A stretch of 13,738 nucleotides of DNA, taken from NCBI GenBank assembly GCA_019417865.1, contig DYCW01000069.1:1-13738 (forward strand), given 5' to 3'. Under the pieces are notes generated by a model. It was not told the origin of the DNA. It ran no database searches and saw only the letters and a program-made list of their open reading frames with translations. The stretch comes from Ruminococcus sp. (GTDB lineage: Bacteria > Bacillota > Clostridia > Oscillospirales > Ruminococcaceae). The stretch's first letter is position 1, and each line of letters opens with the position of its first letter. The position numbers and the translations under genes are program-made. Of this stretch, positions 6,880 through 12,125 are shown one piece after another.

Positions 6880-6908
6880 ATTATAGAGTATTTCTCTCTG
6901 GCTGTCAA
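6880..6908 (-). promoter_or_regulatory. Consensus promoter of the cell-wall-binding protein gene
   Basis: On the minus strand -35 TTGACA (6908-6903), a 17-bp spacer and -10 TATAAT (6885-6880) match the vegetative sigma consensus exactly. This predicts strong constitutive initiation near 6873, with any control likely in the leader. Confidence 0.88.
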
Positions 6909-7042
6909 GAGGGAAAGTTTGAAGAATTCGGGAAAAATCGGGAATTTTGGGTATATTTTATAGTTCTTGTCGATTTGGCACGAGCAAATTGTGCAGAAAT
7001 ATGGGAAGCCAAAGTGGGCTGTTTCCAAAAAGTAAAAAATAT

Positions 7043-7082
7043 AGTGCGTCTCCCGTTGAATTTACGATATGGGAGATGCACT
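7043..7082 (-). terminator. Terminator overlapping the end of the XRE gene
   Basis: The stem AGTGC-G-TCTCCC pairs with GGGAGA-T-GCACT (12 pairs, one G-T) around a 16-nt loop, followed on the minus strand by ATATTTTTT. One arm is coding sequence and the stop codon (7062-7064) lies in the loop. The plus-strand side also has five T, so it may work in both directions. Confidence 0.8.
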
Positions 7083-7301
7083 GTTTTTGGGCGGATAAGG
7101 GGTGCGTTCGTCAGTCAAGTGGAGCAGATAATCTACACTGGTCTGATAGTAAGCTGTCAATGCAATCAGCACTTCTGCGGTCAGTGCAATGACACCATTT
7201 TCATATTGAGAATACGTATTTTGAGAAACATGCAGGTAAGCGGCGACTTCACGCTGTTTCAAGTCCCGGTCTTCCCGCAGGGCACGGATATGCTGATACA
7301 T
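7062..7301 (-). CDS. XRE (Cro/CI-type) helix-turn-helix transcriptional regulator
   Basis: This 79-residue single-domain DNA-binding protein begins MYQHIRALREDRDLKQREVAAYL, followed by the recognition-helix region HVSQNTYSQYENG (24-36) and the closing helices ending in SVDYLLHLTDE, all standard for HTH_3 regulators. There is no dimerisation or sensor domain beyond about residue 70. A GAGGGAGAT site precedes the ATG, and the leader is only about 17 nt. Two identical-geometry dyads lie over and upstream of its promoter, predicting autorepression. It is upstream of the cell-wall-binding protein in the same direction but is separated from it by a terminator and a second promoter, so they are not an operon. 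Other targets are unknown. Confidence 0.88.
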   Translation of the reverse strand: MYQHIRALREDRDLKQREVAAYLHVSQNTYSQYENGVIALTAEVLIALTAYYQTSVDYLLHLTDERTPYPPKNSASPIS

Positions 7302-7324
7302 GGCGATCTCCCTCTTTTTTTCTT

Positions 7325-7333
7325 ATTATGGCA
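7325..7333 (-). promoter_or_regulatory. Extended -10 promoter of the XRE gene
   Basis: On the minus strand TGC-CATAAT forms an extended -10 (TG one base before the hexamer). The position expected for -35 holds CAATAT, a poor match, and is occupied by operator O1. This is a typical repressible layout. Confidence 0.5.
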
Positions 7334-7350
7334 TATCTGGAATCCAGATA
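7334..7350. promoter_or_regulatory. Operator O1 of the XRE regulator
   Basis: TATCTG-N5-CAGATA, extended to 8-bp arms (ATATCTGG/CCAGATAT, 7333-7351), sits between the -35 and -10 region of the XRE promoter. It has the same half-sites and spacing as O2. Confidence 0.65.
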
Positions 7351-7358
7351 TTGAATTT

Positions 7359-7375
7359 TATCTGAAATACAGATA
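7359..7375. promoter_or_regulatory. Operator O2 of the XRE regulator
   Basis: This is a second TATCTG-N5-CAGATA dyad, centred 25 bp from O1. Two identical-geometry dyads only at the XRE promoter support autoregulation by its product. Confidence 0.62.
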
Positions 7376-7497
7376 GAGCCACTCGGAATATGCATTTTTT
7401 CCATGAGATTGCCGCAGAGTTTCCCATGGTTTCCAGCAATCCATACAAAATACTTTCCACAGCTTTGTGCAAAACAGAAAATCCCTGAAATTGCCCG

Positions 7498-7526
7498 TTG
7501 ACAGACAGAGGAAGATGTGATAGAAT
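7498..7526 (+). promoter_or_regulatory. Promoter of the T-box leader
   Basis: -35 TTGACA, a 17-bp spacer and -10 TAGAAT predict a start near 7533. The stretch 7376-7497 between the XRE operators and this promoter shows nothing I can name. Confidence 0.8.
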
Positions 7527-7532
7527 GAACGC

Positions 7533-7990
7533 ATACAGTGTTCGATGTACAGTCGCACTGTTTTGCACAATCCCGAATAGACCCGATTTTTGAAATACAT
7601 TGCAGCGGCTCGTTATGCCTGCAATGAACATATCACAAAACATGGAAGAGAAAGGCCGCAGTTCGTTACACGTTCTAACAGAGAGCACCTGTCATTGGCT
7701 GCAAACGGTGCAGAACTGGAATTGACGGCACACCGTCTCAGAGTCTGCCCAATCCGCAGCGGGTTGCTCCCGTTATTGAGCATCCGAAAGACGCAGCTGA
7801 CCGTTTCATACAAGAAAAGGGCAGCTTGTTCAGCCGGTTGAATGGTCTGTTTTTCCTTGGGATACGATTTCCCTGTGGAGTGAAGCAGACGTTTGCTGTG
7901 GCTGTTACTGCGTGAAGAAGGGTGGAACCGCGGCAGCTTGATTTGCTCTCGCCCCTGATACCGTGCAACCGGTGTCAGGGGCATTTTTTT
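7533..7990 (+). ncRNA. T-box leader RNA, probably threonine-specific, without a cognate gene
   Basis: T-box leaders sense uncharged tRNA and switch between terminator and antiterminator. The conserved T-box AAGGGTGGAACCGCGG is at 7918-7933. Stem I can be drawn: GAGA/TCTC (7648-7651, 7736-7739), a specifier loop with ACACCG (7730-7735), GCCG/CGGC, CAGTTC/GAATTG, GTTCT/AGAAC, the AG bulge AACAGAGA (7677-7684), then GCACC/GGTGC (7685-7689, 7707-7711) and the apical loop. ACC (Thr, 7732-7734) is the best specifier. The tRNA-binding UGGA (7923-7926) needs U73, which argues against the alternative CAC (His). The 13-bp terminator stem (7951-7963/7970-7982) is followed by seven T. An extra hairpin near 7600-7625 precedes Stem I. 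No synthetase or amino-acid gene follows; the next gene is mnmG, 765 bp away. Confidence 0.9.
7951..7990 (+). terminator. T-box intrinsic terminator
   Basis: A 13-bp stem (GCCCCTGATACCG with its partner, one T-G pair) has a 6-nt loop and is followed by ATTTTTTT. It begins 17 nt after the T-box sequence, as in canonical T-box leaders. Confidence 0.92.
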
Positions 7991-8035
7991 ATTGTTTTTT
8001 AGCTGCTTGCAAGGATAGAAAACAGCTGCACGCCG

Positions 8036-8113
8036 CAGGCGACTGCGGTCAAGCTGGCTCAGCTTGGCGAGGGTGATTCCCCACAGTGTGGGGAAATGTC
8101 AGCGTAGCTGACA
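8036..8113 (+). repeat. Cluster of four consecutive hairpins including a GGTCAAGC module
   Basis: The order is CAGGCGACTGCGG (the end of a CCGCAG-GCGA-CTGCGG hairpin), the GGTCAAGC module (8047-8073), a perfect TTCCCCACA-G-TGTGGGGAA palindrome (8077-8095), and TGTCAGC-GTA-GCTGACA (8097-8113). The GTGATTCCCC...GTGTGGG part also matches the reverse complement of about 2455-2485, but in a different order relative to its neighbours, so the modules are shuffled. Confidence 0.8.
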
Positions 8114-8136
8114 AAAGGGAAGGGCATCCTCTAAAT

Positions 8137-8329
8137 GGGGGGCAAGCTGCCACCCTTGCAAAGCGAACGAGTTTAGAGAGGCTGCTGGACGAGGAACAAG
8201 ATACCGCTGTCCGCTCTCCGAAAAAACAAAACGGTATGTAATGCAGAAATTTAGAGGGAAGAGGTTGCAAGTTGGTACAACGTACTATGGCGGACAGCGG
8301 ACACAGGCGAACAGCGAAGCGGATTCGCC
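8137..8329. repeat. Right arm of the long inverted repeat shared with 2183-2374
   Basis: The right arm contains R4 and flanking sequence (GCGGACAGCGGACACAGGCG) matching the left arm in inverted orientation. The arms differ most between R4 and the CAAGCTGCC hairpin. Confidence 0.8.
8204..8300. repeat. 97-bp inverted-repeat element R4
   Basis: Termini CCGCTGTCCGC and GCGGACAGCGG (11 bp) flank an interior that is a near-identical inverted copy of R3. Both contain CTCTAAATTTC and CAACTTGCAACC. Confidence 0.8.
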
Positions 8330-8469
8330 GGACCGTTCAGACAAGGTTGCCCTAGGAAGCATTTTCGAATACCATCCAACAAATTATTTGCAGGATTTTC
8401 TTCTAAATGAAACGATCTGACCTTCGTCGGCAAAAGGGGGTTCCACCCCAGCTTTTGCCTGGGTAAATC

Positions 8470-8532
8470 GTCCATCGCCCCGTATGCAACCTTGTTGCAA
8501 ATTTGATAGGAAAATTTTAGAGGGCGATGGAC
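8470..8532. repeat. 63-bp inverted-repeat element R5
   Basis: Termini are GTCCATCGCCC and GGGCGATGGAC. Compared with R1/R2, one base of the left arm (A to C) and its partner in the right arm (T to G) have both changed, preserving the pairing. Orientation of the interior is opposite to R1/R2. Confidence 0.8.
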
Positions 8533-8577
8533 GGGGAGCGTTTTCCTTTTCCTGATGCAAGTACGCTTGCTTTTCTA

Positions 8578-8642
8578 TTTTTGCTTCGCAAAAACGTGGG
8601 CTGCTCGCCCACACCTCGGCAGCATTTTTGAAAAACTGCTGC
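8578..8642. repeat. Three consecutive hairpins before parS
   Basis: The hairpins are TTTTTGC-TTC-GCAAAAA (8578-8594), GTGGGC-TGCTC-GCCCAC (8596-8612) and GCAGCA...TGCTGC (8619-8642, with an inner T5/A5 stretch). No coding frame across 7991-8699 is convincing. Confidence 0.65.
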
Positions 8643-8699
8643 ACCGAAAAACTTTTTATTTCGCCTACGGCGTGCAGACGTGAGAAAATGATTTTACTT

Positions 8700-8715
8700 T
8701 GTTTCACGTGAAACA
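8700..8715. promoter_or_regulatory. parS: parS site (ParB/Spo0J binding, chromosome segregation)
   Basis: TGTTTCACGTGAAACA is a perfect 16-bp palindrome that agrees with the known bacterial parS consensus. It lies 39 bp before the mnmG start. parS sites cluster near the origin, as do mnmG-rsmG in many Firmicutes, so the two signals agree. A weak -10-like TAATGT follows at 8731, so ParB binding could also affect mnmG transcription; that part is speculative. Confidence 0.93.
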
Positions 8716-8754
8716 GAAAATAATGTTAGAAAGATGCAGAAGAAGGAGATTGCA

Positions 8755-10641
8755 ATGTACGATATGGAATCCTATGCGGTTGCAGTCATCGGAGCAGGAC
8801 ATGCCGGTGTCGAAGCGGCACTCGCTTGTGCCAGACTGGGCTGCAAAACGGTATTATTTACGATTTCTCTGGATCAGATTGCCAATATGCCCTGTAATCC
8901 GTCTATTGGCGGTACGGCAAAAGGTCATCTGGTACGGGAAATTGACGCCCTTGGCGGCGAAATGGGCAAGGCAGCGGATGCCTGCTTTTTGCAGAGCAGG
9001 ATGCTCAATCGTGGAAAAGGACCGGCAGTCCACAGCCTTCGGGTACAGGCGGATCGGGTACAGTACCACAATTACATGAAACACGTCTGCGAACAGACCG
9101 AAAATTTATCTATCAAGCAGGCGGAAGTGGCAGAAATTCTTGTGGAAAATGGGGCAGTTTGCGGTATTGTCACCACATTAGGGGCAAGATATGCCGTACA
9201 GGCTGCCATTGTTGCCACCGGTACGTACCTCAACGGTAGAATCCATGTGGGGACAGTTTCCTATGAAAGCGGCCCGGACAGTGCCCTGCCAAGCCGTGCA
9301 CTGGGAAAAAATTTGCAGGCACTTGGTCTGCCGTTGCGGCGGTTTAAGACAGGGACACCGTGCCGGGTGCATCGACGCAGTATTGATTTTGACCGCATGG
9401 AACCCCAGGACGGCGATCCGGAGATTGTGCCGTTTTCCTTCTCCACCCCAAAAGAGGGACTACATAACACGGTTCGCTGCTATATTGCCTATACCAACGG
9501 AGAAACCCATCAGATCATTCGGGAGAATCTGCACCGTTCGCCGCTGTTCACCGGACAGATTTCCGGCATTGGCCCTCGTTACTGTCCGTCCATTGAAACA
9601 AAAATTGTTCGGTTTGCAGAAAAAGAACGGCATCAGTTATTTGTAGAACCAATGGGTTTGCAGACCGAAGAATATTACCTGCAAGGGATGTCTTCCTCGC
9701 TGCCGGAGGATGTGCAGCTTGCTTTTCTGCGTACCATTCGGGGTCTGGAGCATGTGGAAATTATGCGGCCGGCATATGCCATTGAATATGACTGTGTGGA
9801 TCCGACAGTCTTGCGTCCGACATTGGAGACGAAAAAAATTCATGGTCTGTACGGGGCAGGGCAGTTTAACGGCAGCTCTGGTTATGAAGAGGCAGCGGCA
9901 CAGGGGATTGTGGCAGGGATCAATGCTGCTTTGCAGATTCTGCACAAACCGCCGATGATTCTGGACAGAGCCAGTTCCTATATTGGTACGCTGGTGGATG
10001 ACCTTGTCACAAAGGGCTGTGAGGATCCATACAGAATGATGACCTCCCGCAGCGAATATCGGTTGGTGCTGCGGCAGGATAATGCCGATTTCCGCCTGAT
10101 GCCCATTGGATATGAGATTGGCTTGCTGCCGAAAGCACGCTATGATGCCATGGTGGAAAAGTATGAGCTGGTGGAAAAGGAAAAGAAACGGCTGTGGAAA
10201 ACAACCATTGCCCCGTCAGAAGTGTTGAATGCGTTTTTAACAGCCCATGACACCGCACCACTTTCCACAGGTTGTAAACTGGCGGATTTGATTCGCAGAC
10301 CCCAGTTGAATTATCCACTGTTGAAATCGTTTGACCCGGAGCGTCCGGACTATGCTGTTGAAATCGGCGAACAGGCAGAAATTCAGCTGAAGTATGAGGG
10401 ATACATTGAAAAGCAGCTGGCACAGATTGCACGAATGCGAAAATTAGAGGAAAAAGCCCTGCCGGAGGACGTGGATTATACGCAGATTCGGGGGCTACGC
10501 CTGGAAGCAGCAGAAAAACTGAATGCCCATCGACCGGCAAATATCGGGCAGGCAAGCCGGATTTCTGGTGTTTCTCCGGCAGATATTTCGGTGCTTCTGG
10601 TCTGGGAAACTGCATTGCAGAAAGGAGAACAGCGATCATGA
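8755..10641 (+). CDS. mnmG: tRNA uridine 34 5-carboxymethylaminomethyl modification enzyme MnmG
   Basis: This 628-residue FAD enzyme, with MnmE, installs the carboxymethylaminomethyl (or aminomethyl) group at the wobble uridine of certain tRNAs. It is full length. The N-terminal Rossmann motif VIGAGHAGVEAA is at 11-22, CNPSIGGTAKGH at 47-58, the signature GPRYCPSIETKIVRF at 273-287 including the conserved Cys277, GLYGAGQFNGSSGYEEAA at about 364-381, and TSRSEYRLVLRQDNAD at 430-445. The start is placed at 8755 because AAGGAG lies 6 nt upstream; an earlier in-frame ATG at 8734 lacks a site. It overlaps rsmG by 4 bp (ATGA), indicating a coupled operon. No strong promoter is visible between the repeats and the start; a weak one overlaps parS. 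Assignment is certain. Confidence 0.98.
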   Translation: MYDMESYAVAVIGAGHAGVEAALACARLGCKTVLFTISLDQIANMPCNPSIGGTAKGHLVREIDALGGEMGKAADACFLQSRMLNRGKGPAVHSLRVQADRVQYHNYMKHVCEQTENLSIKQAEVAEILVENGAVCGIVTTLGARYAVQAAIVATGTYLNGRIHVGTVSYESGPDSALPSRALGKNLQALGLPLRRFKTGTPCRVHRRSIDFDRMEPQDGDPEIVPFSFSTPKEGLHNTVRCYIAYTNGETHQIIRENLHRSPLFTGQISGIGPRYCPSIETKIVRFAEKERHQLFVEPMGLQTEEYYLQGMSSSLPEDVQLAFLRTIRGLEHVEIMRPAYAIEYDCVDPTVLRPTLETKKIHGLYGAGQFNGSSGYEEAAAQGIVAGINAALQILHKPPMILDRASSYIGTLVDDLVTKGCEDPYRMMTSRSEYRLVLRQDNADFRLMPIGYEIGLLPKARYDAMVEKYELVEKEKKRLWKTTIAPSEVLNAFLTAHDTAPLSTGCKLADLIRRPQLNYPLLKSFDPERPDYAVEIGEQAEIQLKYEGYIEKQLAQIARMRKLEEKALPEDVDYTQIRGLRLEAAEKLNAHRPANIGQASRISGVSPADISVLLVWETALQKGEQRS

Positions 10642-11345
10642 AATGGGAGCGTGCAGAAAAACTGTTCGCACACAGCGGACTGTCCTTGACAGAAGAACAG
10701 TTTGGGAAATTTTCCACATACCAGGAGGTGCTTGTGGAAACAAACCGCCGAATGAACTTGACCACCATTACAGAGGATGCGGAGGTGTGGAGAAAGCATT
10801 TTCTGGACAGCTGTCTGCCGTTTCAGTATGTGGAAATCCCTGCTGATGCTGCTCTCATTGATGTGGGAACAGGGGCTGGATTTCCGGGGATTCCGATGCG
10901 AATTTTGCGTCCGGACTTGCAGTTGACGCTGTTGGACAGTCTGCAAAAGCGGGTACATTTTTTGGAATCTGTTTGTCAGGCATTGCAGATACCAGTGCAA
11001 TGCGTCCATGCAAGGGCAGAATTTGCCGGAAAACAGCCGGATTTTCGGGAACAATTCGATGTTGCCTGTGCAAGAGCCGTGGCAGCCATGCCGTTGCTTT
11101 GTGAGTACTGTCTGCCGTTTGTAAAGGTGGGGGGCGTCTTTTTGGCGTTGAAAGGACCGAATGAGACGGCAGAAAGTGCCATGGAAACGATTTCTCTCCT
11201 TGGCGGTGTGCTGGAGGAGACGTATTTATATTCGCTTGACCAGCACGAAGCAAGGCGGTTATTTGTAATTCGGAAAGTCAGGGAAACCCCCAAGAAGTAT
11301 CCACGGTCTCCAAAGCAGCTGCAAAATCGAAAATATCAGGTGTAA
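10638..11345 (+). CDS. rsmG: 16S rRNA (guanine527-N7)-methyltransferase RsmG
   Basis: This 235-residue SAM-dependent methyltransferase modifies G527 of 16S rRNA; loss in other bacteria gives low-level streptomycin resistance. Family motifs are in order: NLTTI (40-44), KHFLDS (53-58), the SAM-binding DVGTGAGFPGIP (75-86), LLDSLQKRVHFL (98-109), CARAV (144-148) and LKGP (171-174). The start codon overlaps the mnmG stop as ATGA, with AAAGGAG upstream inside mnmG, so translation is coupled. parA/parB (soj/spo0J), which often follow this pair, do not follow here; a toxin-antitoxin locus does instead. No clear terminator is visible after the gene, only a T-rich stretch near 11385-11402. Confidence 0.97.
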   Translation: MKWERAEKLFAHSGLSLTEEQFGKFSTYQEVLVETNRRMNLTTITEDAEVWRKHFLDSCLPFQYVEIPADAALIDVGTGAGFPGIPMRILRPDLQLTLLDSLQKRVHFLESVCQALQIPVQCVHARAEFAGKQPDFREQFDVACARAVAAMPLLCEYCLPFVKVGGVFLALKGPNETAESAMETISLLGGVLEETYLYSLDQHEARRLFVIRKVRETPKKYPRSPKQLQNRKYQV

Positions 11346-11420
11346 TGATTGTGAATGGAAATGATAGGTTGCTGATTTACAGAATTTTCTTTTATTTTTT
11401 TTGAGAAACAGGAGAAACAG

Positions 11421-11449
11421 TTGACATTTTCTTGTTTTTTGCGTATAAT
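11421..11449 (+). promoter_or_regulatory. Consensus promoter of the type III toxin-antitoxin locus
   Basis: TTGACA, a 17-bp spacer and TATAAT match the consensus exactly. The predicted start near 11456 lies 28 bp before the first RNA repeat, as needed for high expression of an RNA antitoxin. Confidence 0.9.
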
Positions 11450-11455
11450 AAAATT

Positions 11456-11592
11456 GAGAAGAGGAGATGTTCCAAATTCTCATAAGCGGTGAGTTTCTGC
11501 CATTTAAAAGAGAACTCAAAAAAGCGGTGAGTCTCCGCCATTTAAGAGAGAACTGAAAAATGTGGAGATGAAAATTCATCTCCACATTTTTA
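11456..11592 (+). ncRNA. toxI-like: RNA antitoxin of a type III (ToxIN-like) toxin-antitoxin system, two repeats
   Basis: The predicted transcript of about 137 nt holds two 33-nt direct repeats with a 38-nt period (11484-11516 and 11522-11554, three differences) and ends at a strong terminator. Each repeat has a small GCGG...CYGC hairpin whose loop (GAGTYTC) can pair with the downstream AGAGA, the arrangement of a ToxI-type pseudoknot, followed by ATTTAARAGAGAACT. The published ToxI repeat, as I recall it, shares the GGTGA...TTTAAG core. ToxI RNAs are cut by the toxin into repeat units that bind and inhibit it. The ToxN-like gene directly downstream makes this reading much more likely than a plain leader. 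Confidence 0.82.
11556..11591 (+). terminator. Terminator between RNA antitoxin and toxin gene
   Basis: A near-perfect palindrome of 17-nt arms (ATGTGGAGATGAA and its complement at the core) is followed by a T-rich tail, just before the toxin Shine-Dalgarno. In type III systems this terminator limits toxin expression through partial read-through. Confidence 0.9.
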
Positions 11593-11604
11593 TTAAGGAG
11601 AAAC

Positions 11605-11919
11605 ATGAAATTTTACCATATTAAAGATGACTATATTTCATTCCTTAGAGAATTTGATAAAAGGGTATCGGAAAATAAACAGGAAAGTAGACCTTATGTG
11701 GGGACACTGATTCAAATGGGTGATGTTGGATATTATGCACCTTTTACTTCTCCAAAGAAGAAGCATTTGCAAATGAAAAACGGAAAAGACTTTAGAAAAA
11801 TTGTATTAACTGAAAATGACCAGCTTACTGCATATGATAGACGGGTGAAAGAACGTTGTTGCAACTTGAAATTACTGGAATCTATCTACATACAATATAA
11901 TAAAAACAATATGGTATGA
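11605..11919 (+). CDS. toxN-like: ToxN/AbiQ-family type III toxin, apparently internally truncated
   Basis: This 104-residue protein has an N-terminal half that follows ToxN endoribonucleases: MKFYHIKDDYISFLREFD (with Tyr10), RPYVGTLIQMGDVGYYAPF, then the TSPKK motif (48-52), known to be needed for ToxN activity. The end, RVKERCCNLKLLESIYIQY (80-98), matches the usual C-terminus. Full ToxN proteins are about 170 residues; here KIVLTEN (66-71) runs almost straight into the C-terminal helix, so about 50 middle residues (the N-L-M-I-P strand region and a helix) appear to be missing in frame. AAGGAG lies 4 nt before the ATG. The gene is markedly AT-rich compared with its neighbours, suggesting transfer. 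It is probably a weakened or inactive RNase; an unusual minimal toxin is the alternative. Confidence 0.82.
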   Translation: MKFYHIKDDYISFLREFDKRVSENKQESRPYVGTLIQMGDVGYYAPFTSPKKKHLQMKNGKDFRKIVLTENDQLTAYDRRVKERCCNLKLLESIYIQYNKNNMV

Positions 11920-11982
11920 TATATCTTTTGTTTTAATTGTGTTTGGAATTATTTAGTTTTCGTAAGGTGTTTTCTATTTTAT

Positions 11983-12051
11983 CGCTTTTCCAAAAAGCTG
12001 CTTTTCTGCAATTGACAAATGCAATGGAAAGTAGTATCATAAGGAAAAGCG
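11983..12051. promoter_or_regulatory. 9-bp inverted repeat flanking the nadB promoter
   Basis: CGCTTTTCC (11983-11991) and GGAAAAGCG (12043-12051) flank the -35/-10 region symmetrically. It may be an operator pair or an RNA/DNA fold; no match to a known NAD regulator site is claimed. Confidence 0.3.
12012..12040 (+). promoter_or_regulatory. Promoter of nadB
   Basis: TTGACA, a 17-bp spacer and TATCAT predict a start near 12047 and a leader of about 80 nt. It excludes the longer upstream reading of the nadB frame (from 11937), which would be mostly untranscribed. Confidence 0.75.
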
Positions 12052-12125
12052 TTTTTTTCGCTTTGATTTGGAAAAAGCCGCTGCTCGATTGGATGAAACA
12101 ACGGCTGAAAGGATGCTGGTTTTTT

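Noticed and set aside
7326..7688. 120-codon minus-strand frame across the XRE operators and T-box 5' part
   Set aside because: No ribosome binding site or recognisable domain. It lies antisense to a well-supported T-box leader and across two operators.
7590..7841. 83-codon plus-strand frame inside the T-box
   Set aside because: It covers Stem I of the T-box; the conserved RNA structure explains the sequence better.
8578..8755. Replication origin with DnaA boxes near parS
   Set aside because: No TTATCCACA-type boxes or AT-rich unwinding region were seen; parS alone does not mark oriC.
11484..11554. Two direct repeats considered as a mini CRISPR array
   Set aside because: Only two units separated by about 5 bp, so no spacers; the promoter, terminator and ToxN-like gene fit a type III antitoxin.
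11937..12125. Longer nadB with about 63 extra N-terminal residues
   Set aside because: The extension spans the nadB promoter, has no ribosome site and precedes a normally placed FAD-binding motif.
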